Part shown: positions 33,403 to 42,544 of the stretch, in pieces
Position numbering within the stretch: the first letter of the stretch is position 1
Layout: every line of letters starts with the position of its first letter
Source: Cyclobacterium roseum
Lineage (GTDB): Bacteria > Bacteroidota > Bacteroidia > Cytophagales > Cyclobacteriaceae
Reading direction: 5' to 3'
Assembly: GCF_010119225.1 (NCBI RefSeq)
Contig: NZ_WNKF01000005.1
Coordinates: 62,001-126,000 of the forward strand
Length of the DNA stretch: 64,000 nt
Notes under the pieces: model-generated
Databases searched by the model: none
The model's input: the letters and a program-made list of their open reading frames with translations, nothing else
What the model was told of the DNA's origin: nothing
Program-made: the position numbers and the translations under genes

Positions 33403-34833
33403 TTAATCCACTACATGAATTTTTAGCATGTTGGTTCTTCCTTTGGCTTTCAGAGGCATACTGGCCGTATTGATGATAATGTCTCCTTCGCTGACATGAT
33501 TTTCCTCTTTCAATTTATCTTCGATATCTTGGAAGGTCGCATCGGTAGAAACGCGATTATCGTAATAAAATGCCCTGACTCCCCACACCAGGCTCAGTTG
33601 TGTTAAGAGATTCTTATTACGGGTAAAAACGAATATGTCTGCGGAGGGGCGGTGAGATGAAATTCGAAAGGCTGTAAATCCAGAAGTGGTAATGCCCACA
33701 ATCGCTTTGGCTTTTACATTCCTGGATAAACGGCTGGCCATTAGGAGCAGGTTGTTACTCAAAAAGCTCTCGGTATCCTCGGGGATTTTATAGAGGTTGT
33801 GGTAAATATCGGCGTTTACTTCGATATGATCGATAATGCTACTCATCGCTTTGACTGCTGCGACGGGGAATTTGCCGGAGGCTGTCTCGGCTGATAGCAT
33901 CACGGCATCCGCACCATCCAGTACGGCTGTGGCGACATCATTGGTCTCGGCACGGGTCGGTCTGGGATTGACGATCATGCTTTCCATCATCTGCGTGGCA
34001 ATGATCACTGGTTTGCAGGCGATCTTGCATTTTTCAACCATTCTTTTCTGCCAGAGGGGCACTATTTCCATAGGCACCTCCACTCCCAGGTCTCCTCGTG
34101 CCACCATGATGGCATCGGTAGCCTGGATAATGGCATCTATATTTTCCAATGCTTCCGGCTTTTCAATTTTTGCAACGATCTTGCAGCTTTTGCCAGCTTT
34201 GGTGATCCGCTCGCGCAGATCGATAATATCATCCGCGGTACGTACAAAAGAAAGCGCGATCCAGTCCACTTCATTTTCCAGACCGAACTCCAGGTCTTCC
34301 AGGTCTTTTTCCGTCAATGAGGGGGCACTGATTTTAGTGCTGGGGAGATTAATTCCCTTTCTGGATTTTAAAATTCCGCCATGTACTACGGTACAATCCA
34401 CATTTTTACCATCGGTTTTCAAAACCACCAGCTCCAGGTTACCGTCGTCAATCAGAATGCGGTCACCTTGAACCACATCGTTAGGGAGGTTCTGATAGAC
34501 AGTGCTAACCAGGGAGGCATTACCGACTACCGGTTCACTGGTAATGGTCAACTGATCACCTTGTTTGATGAGTACCCCGTTATTTTCCACTTCTCCTACG
34601 CGAATTTTGGGGCCCTGAAGATCCTGCAATATCCCAATATTGAAACTCATTTCTGCATTTACCTCACGGATGGTTTTGACCACATCCGCATGGATGCTGT
34701 GATCCCCATGGGAGAAGTTTAACCGAAAGATATCAGCGCCTGCCATGACCAACTCGGTAACGGTTTCCTTGGTATTGCTGGCAGGTCCGATGGTAGCTAA
34801 TATTTTGGTTTTATTAAAAATAGGTACTCTCAT
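33403..34833 (-). CDS. pyk: Pyruvate kinase
   Basis: A 476-residue glycolytic enzyme making pyruvate and ATP from phosphoenolpyruvate. It shows TKILATIGPASNT, FRLNFSHGDHS, the catalytic Lys region (VAKIEKPEALENI), VARGDLGVEVP and MMESMIVNPRPTRAETND. The C-terminal allosteric domain is present to residue 476. The IPExxxVDY gene lies 12 bases upstream on the same strand, a pairing common in Bacteroidota. A terminator follows. Confidence 0.97.
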   Translation of the reverse strand: MRVPIFNKTKILATIGPASNTKETVTELVMAGADIFRLNFSHGDHSIHADVVKTIREVNAEMSFNIGILQDLQGPKIRVGEVENNGVLIKQGDQLTITSEPVVGNASLVSTVYQNLPNDVVQGDRILIDDGNLELVVLKTDGKNVDCTVVHGGILKSRKGINLPSTKISAPSLTEKDLEDLEFGLENEVDWIALSFVRTADDIIDLRERITKAGKSCKIVAKIEKPEALENIDAIIQATDAIMVARGDLGVEVPMEIVPLWQKRMVEKCKIACKPVIIATQMMESMIVNPRPTRAETNDVATAVLDGADAVMLSAETASGKFPVAAVKAMSSIIDHIEVNADIYHNLYKIPEDTESFLSNNLLLMASRLSRNVKAKAIVGITTSGFTAFRISSHRPSADIFVFTRNKNLLTQLSLVWGVRAFYYDNRVSTDATFQDIEDKLKEENHVSEGDIIINTASMPLKAKGRTNMLKIHVVD

Positions 34834-34845
34834 TTCTATATGTAT

Positions 34846-35274
34846 TTAATATGTTAACAGGTTTTCCTTTGATTTTAACTTGTTGATATCAATTTTGACG
34901 ATACTCTGTATACCGCTGACCCCGGAAAGGCCGTCAATATACGTATTTAAATCCACTTCATAGGTAAAGTCCTGGCAGACTAAAAAGTAATCCATACTCC
35001 GGAGTTCGGGCACCAGGTATCTGGAGTGACCGCCGACGGGATACGACTTATTTCTTAGCAATTGAATGTAGCCATGTTCTTTTTCCAATATAAATTGAGA
35101 AATAATTAAATCCGGCTGGCGAAGAAATTCCATCTGGTAATCACCGGTTTTTTTTAAATTTAACCCCAATGAACGATTGATCAACCAAGCCATTTTATAG
35201 TCCTTTAAAGGGGCTACAAGGCCTAAAAGCTCAAAATCAAACGTGGTTTCAACATGAAGTTTGCTTTTCTTCAT
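34846..35274 (-). CDS. IPExxxVDY family protein
   Basis: A 142-residue protein of a Bacteroidota-restricted family. The namesake motif appears as VPELRSMDY (near residue 88), a variant of IPExxxVDY. The rest is FDFELLGLVAPLKDYKMAWLI and a C-terminal IQSIVKIDINKLKSKEN. The function is not known. It is co-directional with pyk and divergent from acpP, the standard arrangement in the phylum, which suggests a link to central carbon or lipid metabolism. Confidence 0.85.
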   Translation of the reverse strand: MKKSKLHVETTFDFELLGLVAPLKDYKMAWLINRSLGLNLKKTGDYQMEFLRQPDLIISQFILEKEHGYIQLLRNKSYPVGGHSRYLVPELRSMDYFLVCQDFTYEVDLNTYIDGLSGVSGIQSIVKIDINKLKSKENLLTY

Positions 35275-35361
35275 TCAGGAAGAATTTAAAAAAACAAAGT
35301 TAAAAATTTTATTCCAACTTCTATCCTTGAAAGAAAGTTCTTAATTTAGTTTGTCTTTTTT

Positions 35362-35393
35362 TTTGACATTAAGGTATTAAATAATTTTCTTTG
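35362..35393 (+). promoter_or_regulatory. Candidate promoter of acpP-fabF-rnc
   Basis: A -33 TTTG (35362-35365) and a -7 TTTCTTTG (35386-35393, one base off TAnnTTTG) are spaced by 20 bases, the usual Bacteroidota distance. Transcription would start near 35400, about 23 bases before the acpP ATG. Confidence 0.5.
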
Positions 35394-35422
35394 CGGAGTG
35401 TTTAAACTAAACTGATCACAAA

Positions 35423-35659
35423 ATGTCTGAAATTGCACAAAAAGTAAAAGCTATTATCGTTGATAAGTTAGGCGTCGAAGAATCTGAAGTTACTCCTGAA
35501 GCGAGCTTTACCAATGACCTTGGAGCCGATTCGTTAGATACTGTAGAGCTTATCATGGAATTCGAAAAAGAATTCAACATTTCCATTCCGGATGACCAGG
35601 CTGAGCAGATCGGTACGGTTGGCCAGGCGGTTAGCTACTTGGAAGCTAACGTAAAATAA
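35423..35659 (+). CDS. acpP: Acyl carrier protein
   Basis: A 78-residue acidic protein. The phosphopantetheine Ser is S37 in [15 protein letters not shown]. The upstream [14 protein letters not shown] and downstream [20 protein letters not shown] are canonical ACP helices. It carries growing acyl chains in fatty acid synthesis. It is the first gene of acpP-fabF-rnc, with 19 bases to fabF. Confidence 0.98.
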   Translation: MSEIAQKVKAIIVDKLGVEESEVTPEASFTNDLGADSLDTVELIMEFEKEFNISIPDDQAEQIGTVGQAVSYLEANVK

Positions 35660-35678
35660 CCCATACTTAAAATCATTT

Positions 35679-36932
35679 ATGAATTTAAGAAGAGTTGTAG
35701 TAACAGGTTTAGGTGCCCTTACACCCATTGGCAATACCGTCGACGATTTCTGGAACGGATTGACAACTGGTGTAAGTGGTGCTGCACCTATTACCCGTTT
35801 TGATGCCTCCAAATTCAAAACCCAATTTGCCTGCGAAATAAAAAATCTTGACATCGCGCAATTTATAGACAGAAAAGAAGCCAGAAAAATAGATCCTTAC
35901 ACGCAATACGCCATGATAGCTGTGGAAGAGGCCATGAACGATTCGGGAATAGACCTGGATAGTATCGACCTCACCCGATCAGGCGTGATATGGGGGTCCG
36001 GTATCGGCGGCCTGAAGACGTTTCAGGATGAAGTCACGGACTTTGTGAATGGAGATGGAACTCCCCGGTTCAATCCTTTCTTCATACCCAAAATGATTGC
36101 CGATATTGCGGCAGGATTTATATCCATAAAATATGGATTTCAGGGCCCCAATTTTGCCACGGTTTCGGCTTGCGCTTCTGCTACCAATGCGTTAATTGAT
36201 GCTTTTAATTATATTCGACTGGGCAAGGCGGATGTTTTTATTTCTGGTGGCTCCGAATCAGCGGTTACAGAAGCTGGTGTCGGTGGATTCAATGCCCTAA
36301 AGGCATTATCCCAACGCAATGACGATCCGGCCACAGCCTCCCGACCCTTTGACAAGGACAGGGATGGGTTTGTGCTGGGAGAAGGTGCCGGGGCACTTAT
36401 ATTGGAAGAATACGAACATGCAAAAGCCCGTGGGGCAAAAATATACGCAGAACTCATCGGTGGTGGTATGACCGGTGATGCCTATCACATTACAGCCCCC
36501 CATCCCGAAGGACGTGGAGCAGCCAATGTGATGAAATTTGCCCTTGAGGATGCAGGGATTAATGTAGATGCAGTAGATTATATCAATGTTCACGGTACTT
36601 CTACTCCTCTCGGAGACTTAAGCGAAGTCAAAGCCATTCAAAAGGTTTTTGGCGACCATGCCTACAAACTGAACATCAGCAGTACCAAGTCCATGACAGG
36701 TCATTTGCTGGGAGCAGCCGGTGCGGTAGAAGCCATCGCCTCTATTTTGGCCATGAGAGATAACCTGATACCCCCCACCATCAATCATTTTACCGATGAT
36801 GAAGAGGTAGATGGAAAATTGAACCTCACTTTCAATCAAGCTCAGGAGAAAGAAGTGACCATCGCCCTGAGCAACACTTTTGGATTTGGCGGGCATAACT
36901 GTTCGATCATATTCAAAAAAATTAAGGAATAA
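35679..36932 (+). CDS. fabF: Beta-ketoacyl-ACP synthase II
   Basis: A 417-residue condensing enzyme of fatty acid elongation. The catalytic triad is visible: Cys in VSACASATNALIDAF (about residue 165), His in NVHGTSTPLGD, and His in KSMTGHLLGAAGAVEA. The FGFGGHNCSI end is canonical. It elongates malonyl-ACP units onto acyl-ACP supplied by the protein of the preceding gene. The start ATG follows acpP by 19 bases; rnc follows after 2 bases. Confidence 0.98.
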   Translation: MNLRRVVVTGLGALTPIGNTVDDFWNGLTTGVSGAAPITRFDASKFKTQFACEIKNLDIAQFIDRKEARKIDPYTQYAMIAVEEAMNDSGIDLDSIDLTRSGVIWGSGIGGLKTFQDEVTDFVNGDGTPRFNPFFIPKMIADIAAGFISIKYGFQGPNFATVSACASATNALIDAFNYIRLGKADVFISGGSESAVTEAGVGGFNALKALSQRNDDPATASRPFDKDRDGFVLGEGAGALILEEYEHAKARGAKIYAELIGGGMTGDAYHITAPHPEGRGAANVMKFALEDAGINVDAVDYINVHGTSTPLGDLSEVKAIQKVFGDHAYKLNISSTKSMTGHLLGAAGAVEAIASILAMRDNLIPPTINHFTDDEEVDGKLNLTFNQAQEKEVTIALSNTFGFGGHNCSIIFKKIKE

Positions 36933-36934
36933 AT

Positions 36935-37678
36935 TTGAAATTACTTCGGTTGCTCAGAGTACAAGAGCTAACTTACGATAAGAAAGAAAAAAGGCTTGCT
37001 TCCGCTATCAAAAATATAGTGGGTAGCAAGCCTTTAAATTTATCGCTATACAGGTTGGCCTTCCGGCATGTTTCAGCCTCTAAGGAAATCAAGTCAGGAG
37101 TAAAAATAAGTAATGAACGCCTGGAATACCTGGGAGATGCCGTTTTGGGTACCATAGTTGCCGAGTATCTTTTTCAAAAATTCCCCTATAGAGACGAAGG
37201 ATTTCTTACTGAAACCAGATCTCGAATCGTTAACCGCGAATCCTTAAACCAGGTTGGCCAAAAAATAGGCCTGCCCAAGATCGTAGAGACGGAAATGGAC
37301 GGAAAAGTACCCTATTCTTTCAAATCCCTCTATGGGGATACCCTGGAAGCCTTAATTGGGGCGATCTACCTGGACAGGGGATACTATTTCTGTAGAAAAT
37401 TTATCTACAAACGATTGATAGCTACCTTCTTCGATTTGGATAACATCATCACCACCACCATCAATTTCAAAAGTAAAATTATCGAATGGTCTCAGAAAGA
37501 TAACAAGGAGATCGATTTTGAGTTAAAATCAGTAGAAGGCAGCCAGCGGTTCAAGGAGTTTACCGTAGCACTTAATATTGACGGATCTTCTTTTTCGGAG
37601 GGCAAAGGAGCTACCAAGAAAAAAGCCGAGCAGGAAGCCGCAAAAATTGCCTGCGAAAAACTTCAGATCATCCTTTAA
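36935..37678 (+). CDS. rnc: Ribonuclease III
   Basis: A 247-residue double-strand-specific RNase. Signature SNERLEYLGDAVLGTIVAE (catalytic Glu and Asp), then DTLEALIGAIYLDRG (second acidic pair). A C-terminal dsRNA-binding domain covers about 175-245 (GATKKKAEQEAAKIACEKLQ). It processes rRNA precursors and regulatory duplexes. The start appears to be TTG 36935, two bases after the fabF stop; no in-frame ATG lies before the conserved region. The acpP-fabF-rnc order is conserved in the phylum. Confidence 0.95.
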   Translation: MKLLRLLRVQELTYDKKEKRLASAIKNIVGSKPLNLSLYRLAFRHVSASKEIKSGVKISNERLEYLGDAVLGTIVAEYLFQKFPYRDEGFLTETRSRIVNRESLNQVGQKIGLPKIVETEMDGKVPYSFKSLYGDTLEALIGAIYLDRGYYFCRKFIYKRLIATFFDLDNIITTTINFKSKIIEWSQKDNKEIDFELKSVEGSQRFKEFTVALNIDGSSFSEGKGATKKKAEQEAAKIACEKLQIIL

Positions 37679-37717
37679 TCATGCAACCCCTCTAATAAGG
37701 GGAGAAAAACCAACCCT

Positions 37718-39574
37718 ATGTCTCAACTACATATAGCCGGTGCCACCCTGAATCAGACGCCATTGGACTGGGAAGGGAATTTTGATACTATTCTGCAGGC
37801 CGTCCAAAAGGCAAAAGAACAACAGGTAGCCCTGTTATGCCTTCCGGAACTCAGCATCACCGGATATGGAAGCGAAGACCTTTTTTTAAGCTACTGGTAC
37901 CCCAAAAAAGCCCTCCACTACCTACAAAAGATACTTCCCTTCACCAAAGACATTACGGTTTGTCTGGGGTTACCCTGCCGGGTAAAGGGAAAATTATACA
38001 ATTGTATGGCCGTGGTAGAAGACCAGAAAGTCCTGGGGATGGTACCCAAACAATTTTTGGCTATTGATGGGGTGCATTACGAGTGCCGGTGGTTTACACC
38101 CTGGAAAGCGGGCGAGGTGATCAGCTTCGATTTCTACGATTCAGCGGTTCCTTTTGGCGATATGACCTTTGAAAAAAAGGGGATCAGGTACGGGTTTGAA
38201 ATATGTGAAGATGCCTGGAGAGGTGACTTACGTCCCGGATTCAGGCTGAAAGACCGAAATACAGCTTTGATTTTTAATCCCAGTGCCAGCCACTTTGCGA
38301 TGGGCAAAAGTGAGCAACGGGAAATACTGGTAAGGGAAAGTTCCGAAGTGCTGGAAGCAGCCTATTTTTACATCAATTTGCTTGGCAATGAAAGTGGGAG
38401 AATGATTTTCGATGGGGAAATCCTCTTCGCGAACCGTGGGGAAATCCTCGTCAAAAATCCGCTCTTGTCTTTCCAAAACTACCAATTGGTACATTTCGAT
38501 TTCCCTCTTGAAAAACCCTTGCCCCCGGTAAGCAAGCCCATTGAGCACGACAAAAACGAAGAATTCACAGCAGCGGCCACTCTGGCGTTATTTGATTACC
38601 TGCGAAAAAGCCGAAGCAAAGGATTTGTGCTTTCCCTGAGCGGCGGAGCAGATTCCTCCACCATTGCCGTGCTGGTAGCGGAAATGGTAAAAAGGGGAAT
38701 CAGGGACCTGGGGATTCCCCTATTTCTGGAAAAAATTCACCGTAGCGATGACATCGATCCCAAGAGTAGTACCAAAGATATAATCGGGAAGATTTTCCAT
38801 ACAGCTTACCAAAGTACCCGCAACTCGTCCACGGACACCTTGCAAAGTGCGAAGACGCTGGCTGGAAGTCTCGGTGCCACTTTTCACCACTGGTCTATCG
38901 ATGAGGAGGTAGCTGGCTATACCCGGAAAATCGAAACCGCGCTGGGCAGAAACCTGGACTGGTCTGGCGATGATATTGCCTTGCAAAACATACAGGCACG
39001 GGCAAGATCTCCCATTATCTGGATGCTGGCAAACATTCACCAGGCACTACTGCTCAGTACTTCCAACAGAAGTGAAGGAGATGTAGGCTATGCCACCATG
39101 GACGGAGACACGAGCGGAGGGCTTTCTCCTATCGCGGCAGTATCGAAAGATTTTATTCTGCAATGGCTACGCTGGGCTGAAAAAGAACTGGGATACGAGG
39201 GGCTAAAAGATGTGAATGCACTTCAACCAACTGCAGAACTCCGTCCCTTGGAATCCAGGCAGACGGATGAAGAAGACCTGATGCCCTATCCCGTCATCAC
39301 AGCCATAGAAAAACTGGCCATTCGTGATAAACGATCACCCGCAGACATCTACCTGATTTTGAAAGAAGAACTTTCTCTTGAATCGGCCCTATTAAAAACT
39401 TACATTAGAAAGTTCTTTGGACTGTGGTCCAGAAACCAATGGAAAAGAGAGCGGCTGGCGCCCTCTTTTCACCTGGATGAATTCAATGTCGACCCGAAAA
39501 CCTGGTACCGCTTTCCCATTTTATCCGGAGGGTATCGGAAGGAATTAGATGAAATGGATAGTTTAGAAGAATAA
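37718..39574 (+). CDS. nadE: Glutamine-dependent NAD+ synthetase
   Basis: A 618-residue two-domain enzyme. The N-terminal nitrilase-type glutaminase (about 1-280) has the catalytic Glu in LCLPELSITGYGSEDL and Cys in GFEICEDAWRG; the Lys is between them. The C-terminal ATP pyrophosphatase (about 295-618) has the P-loop LSLSGGADSSTIAVL and LLSTSNRSEGDVGYATMDGD. It makes NAD+ from deamido-NAD+, ATP and glutamine. Length fits the fused form. It begins 39 bases after rnc and is followed by lgt after 30 bases. Confidence 0.95.
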   Translation: MSQLHIAGATLNQTPLDWEGNFDTILQAVQKAKEQQVALLCLPELSITGYGSEDLFLSYWYPKKALHYLQKILPFTKDITVCLGLPCRVKGKLYNCMAVVEDQKVLGMVPKQFLAIDGVHYECRWFTPWKAGEVISFDFYDSAVPFGDMTFEKKGIRYGFEICEDAWRGDLRPGFRLKDRNTALIFNPSASHFAMGKSEQREILVRESSEVLEAAYFYINLLGNESGRMIFDGEILFANRGEILVKNPLLSFQNYQLVHFDFPLEKPLPPVSKPIEHDKNEEFTAAATLALFDYLRKSRSKGFVLSLSGGADSSTIAVLVAEMVKRGIRDLGIPLFLEKIHRSDDIDPKSSTKDIIGKIFHTAYQSTRNSSTDTLQSAKTLAGSLGATFHHWSIDEEVAGYTRKIETALGRNLDWSGDDIALQNIQARARSPIIWMLANIHQALLLSTSNRSEGDVGYATMDGDTSGGLSPIAAVSKDFILQWLRWAEKELGYEGLKDVNALQPTAELRPLESRQTDEEDLMPYPVITAIEKLAIRDKRSPADIYLILKEELSLESALLKTYIRKFFGLWSRNQWKRERLAPSFHLDEFNVDPKTWYRFPILSGGYRKELDEMDSLEE

Positions 39575-39604
39575 AGTGAGGCAACAGCGTAAAAAAATAA
39601 GAAA

Positions 39605-40702
39605 ATGATCAATAATGTGTTGTATTACGTGGTTTGGAGTCCAAACCCGGCGGTTTTTTCAGGATTCGACAGGTTGCGTTGGTACAGCCTGCTTTTTGCC
39701 CTTGGCTTTATCGTTTCTCAACAAATCATGATTCATTTTTTTAAAAATGAAGGTCATGATGAGCAACTGGTAGACCGGCTCACCATCTACATGGTATTGG
39801 CCACCATTTTAGGAGCGCGCCTTGGGCATGTGTTGTTCTACGAACCGGCACGCTACCTCAGCAATCCCATCGACATTCTCAAAGTTTGGGAAGGGGGACT
39901 TGCGAGCCATGGAGCAGCTATCGGTATTCTATTTGCACTGTGGCTTTATGCCAAAAAAACACCCGGACAGTCTTACCTATGGGTAGTTGACCGGATTGTG
40001 ATCGTCGTAGCACTCACCGGGGCACTCATCCGGGTGGGTAACCTGATGAACTCAGAAATCGGCGGAAAAGCCACTGGAACCGACCAGGGTATTGTATTTG
40101 CACGCGATACCGAGGACATATTAGGCACCATGAACCTTCCGATAGAATCCATAGAAGCCTACAAACCGGAGGACCGGGAGAATGAATTGCAGGGAACCGG
40201 CAGGGTTCCCGTAAATTTTGATATACGCATCAGTAAGGGAGGGTTTGACGAAAGTAACTTAGCCTCGGTTTTGGAAAGGGATGTCAAATACGCCCTGACA
40301 AGGTTCAGCAGCTCCAAAAAATACATGGCTGAAAACCCTGAAACACCCCTAAATATGGACATCACGGATGGAGGGGATCATTACCTCGCTGTGGTCAAAA
40401 CCTTTGGCATCGCCAAGCACCCCACTCAGATTTACGAAGCAGTCACCTATTTCCTGATCTTTATCTTCCTTTTCCTGGGCTGGAAACGATACAAGTCCGC
40501 CATCCCGGAAGGCTTATACCTGGGTTTATTCCTGATTTCTGTGTTTGGAATGCGCTTCGTGTGGGAATTTTTCAAAGAAAACCAGGTAGATTTTGAAGAC
40601 AACCTGACCTACAATATGGGACAGGCATTGAGCATTCCACTGGTGTTGGCGGGTATTGGACTGGTTATTTATGCCCTTAAAACCAAGAAAATAAATCGGT
40701 GA
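39605..40702 (+). CDS. lgt: Prolipoprotein diacylglyceryl transferase
   Basis: A 365-residue inner-membrane enzyme that attaches diacylglycerol to the lipobox Cys of prolipoproteins. About seven helices are visible, with ATILGARLGHVLFYEPARYL, GGLASHGAAIGILF and the Lgt signature RVGNLMNSEIGGKATG. The C-terminal part starts with HPTQIYEAVTYFL. Between the two lies an extra segment of about 90 residues (about 168-258), rich in charged residues, which makes it longer than E. coli Lgt (291). Such an insert is found in relatives from this phylum. Confidence 0.93.
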   Translation: MINNVLYYVVWSPNPAVFSGFDRLRWYSLLFALGFIVSQQIMIHFFKNEGHDEQLVDRLTIYMVLATILGARLGHVLFYEPARYLSNPIDILKVWEGGLASHGAAIGILFALWLYAKKTPGQSYLWVVDRIVIVVALTGALIRVGNLMNSEIGGKATGTDQGIVFARDTEDILGTMNLPIESIEAYKPEDRENELQGTGRVPVNFDIRISKGGFDESNLASVLERDVKYALTRFSSSKKYMAENPETPLNMDITDGGDHYLAVVKTFGIAKHPTQIYEAVTYFLIFIFLFLGWKRYKSAIPEGLYLGLFLISVFGMRFVWEFFKENQVDFEDNLTYNMGQALSIPLVLAGIGLVIYALKTKKINR

Positions 40703-40713
40703 AAAAGGAGGAA

Positions 40714-40935
40714 TTAGGGAACGGGATCGTGCCCTTGCCCCCCCCATGGATGGCACCTACCGATCCTTTTCAATCCCAACCAGCCCCCTTTCAAGACGCC
40801 ATGTTTCTGAATCGCCTCTTTCATATACTGGCTACAAGTGGGATAATACCGGCAAGACCTTGGGAATAAGGGGGATAGTAAATATTGATAGATCAAAATG
40901 GGAAAAATGGCAATATTTTTAACTATTTGCTTCAC
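40714..40935 (-). CDS. yidD: Membrane protein insertion efficiency factor YidD
   Basis: A 73-residue protein with the complete YidD signature: [20 protein letters not shown] and the C-terminal [18 protein letters not shown]. It is a small amphipathic protein on the inner face of the membrane thought to help YidC-dependent insertion. It converges with lgt with 11 bases between stops and is divergent from the POTRA protein gene. It is not next to rnpA/yidC in this genome. Confidence 0.95.
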   Translation of the reverse strand: MKQIVKNIAIFPILIYQYLLSPLFPRSCRYYPTCSQYMKEAIQKHGVLKGGWLGLKRIGRCHPWGGQGHDPVP

Positions 40936-41011
40936 TTATATCGTATTTACTTCTAGTAAGGTAAATATCGTCATTTAAGTTCTGTGACCCTCGACAAAAA
41001 AACCGGCAATT

Positions 41012-42466
41012 TTGAAATATATTCCCACGTTTTTCTTTCAAATCCTGCTTTGCTACTGCTTTAGCATGAGTAGCCAGTCACTATGGGCGCAGGAAGAATC
41101 CGCAGGGAGTGCCCGGGACCCGTCCAATCCCCCGGATCAGGTAACGGTCAATAATATCTTTGTGGTAGGTAATGAAAAAACCCGGAGGAATATCATTCTG
41201 AGGGAAATGGATATCAGAACAGAAATCACCTACGACTGGGAGGAATTTGTCGAGCTGCTGCTGGCTGACCAGAAAAAAATATACAACCTGCAACTGTTTA
41301 CGACAGTCACACTCACCCCCTTATTTGTCGGCGACGAGCAGGTAGAGCTACTGGTGTCCCTCAAAGAACGCTGGTACATACTACCCAGCCTCATCTTTAA
41401 CCTGGCTGATAGAAACTTTTCAGAATGGTGGATCAACCAGGGCAGGGATTTTTCCCGGGTCAATTACGGTATCAAGCTTGATCATAATAATGTCGGAGGC
41501 AGGAATGAAAAACTCCGTGTAATCGGACAACTGGGTTTTACCCAGGCTGTCGACCTCAATTACAGCATTCCTTACCTGGACAAAAATCAGCTACATGGGC
41601 TGGCCGCAAAATTTAACTATTATACCAATAAAAACATCCCCATCAAATCGGTGGAAAACAAACAGTTTTTTTACCGAAACCAGGCAGAAGAGGTGCTACG
41701 AAAGACGTTCAATGCTTTTCTAACGTATAGCTTCCGGGGCAGCTTTTACAATTTCCATTACCTCACCCTGGGCATCCACAATACCCGGATCCATGAGGAT
41801 GTATTGGCCGAAAACCCAAACTACTTTACCCATGACGGCCAGCGACTGAAATATTTTCAAGCGACTTACCGATACCGACACGACAATCGAGACAATGTGG
41901 CTTATGCCACTCAGGGCACCTTACTGGACTTGAGTTTGAGCCAATATGGGCTTTTTTCAGGAGATGATATTAGTGAAACAGAATTTTCAATTGTAGCCAG
42001 CAAGTATACGCGCCTGGGTGATAAATTTCACTTCGCAACCGGTATTTCCGGATCTGCTTTTTTTAGTCCAAGGCAACCCTATACGCTGGTAAGAGGGATC
42101 GGATACAAACCCGATTTTATTCGCGGCTATGAAATCAATGTGATCGAAGGGCAGCAGACCATTGTGCATAAAAACAGCCTTCGCTATGAATTATTAAATA
42201 TTGCCTTCGACATTTCAGATTTCATGCCCATTGACGAGTTTTCCGTCATTCCGTTCAAATTATACCTAAGTGCCAATTTTGACCAGGGGTACGTCAGAGA
42301 TGCCAACCGCATTCCTGAAAATGCACGGTTGACAAACCAATACCTGGCGGGATATGGCCTGGGCTTAGATCTTATTGGTATCTATGATGCTGTTTTCCGT
42401 TTCGAATATTCCGTAAATAATACCGGAACCGGTAATTTTTTCATCAACGTGAAGGCTCCTTTATAA
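41012..42466 (+). CDS. POTRA/BamA-like outer-membrane surface antigen protein
   Basis: A 484-residue exported protein (signal peptide ending SLWAQ). A single POTRA-like region (about 45-120; VTVNNIFVVGNEKTRRNIIL, QLFTTVTLTPLFVGDEQVEL) precedes a beta-barrel of the Omp85 superfamily (about 130-484), with paired strands and VRGIGYKPDFIRGYEINVI, the counterpart of the conserved VRGY/FRG loop. A single POTRA and short barrel suggest a small Omp85 relative and not BamA itself. The start seems to be TTG 41012; no ATG lies before the signal peptide. Confidence 0.82.
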   Translation: MKYIPTFFFQILLCYCFSMSSQSLWAQEESAGSARDPSNPPDQVTVNNIFVVGNEKTRRNIILREMDIRTEITYDWEEFVELLLADQKKIYNLQLFTTVTLTPLFVGDEQVELLVSLKERWYILPSLIFNLADRNFSEWWINQGRDFSRVNYGIKLDHNNVGGRNEKLRVIGQLGFTQAVDLNYSIPYLDKNQLHGLAAKFNYYTNKNIPIKSVENKQFFYRNQAEEVLRKTFNAFLTYSFRGSFYNFHYLTLGIHNTRIHEDVLAENPNYFTHDGQRLKYFQATYRYRHDNRDNVAYATQGTLLDLSLSQYGLFSGDDISETEFSIVASKYTRLGDKFHFATGISGSAFFSPRQPYTLVRGIGYKPDFIRGYEINVIEGQQTIVHKNSLRYELLNIAFDISDFMPIDEFSVIPFKLYLSANFDQGYVRDANRIPENARLTNQYLAGYGLGLDLIGIYDAVFRFEYSVNNTGTGNFFINVKAPL

Positions 42467-42544
42467 ATTACTTTTTTGTTTTTAAAATACATTTTTTTGT
42501 ATTAAATTCATTTGTCGCTAGGTGTTTTCCCAACTTTTCGAATC

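Noticed and set aside
33836-34471. 211-codon open frame antisense to pyruvate kinase
   Set aside because: Complementary to pyk throughout; low-complexity Ser/Ile-rich translation without a known motif.
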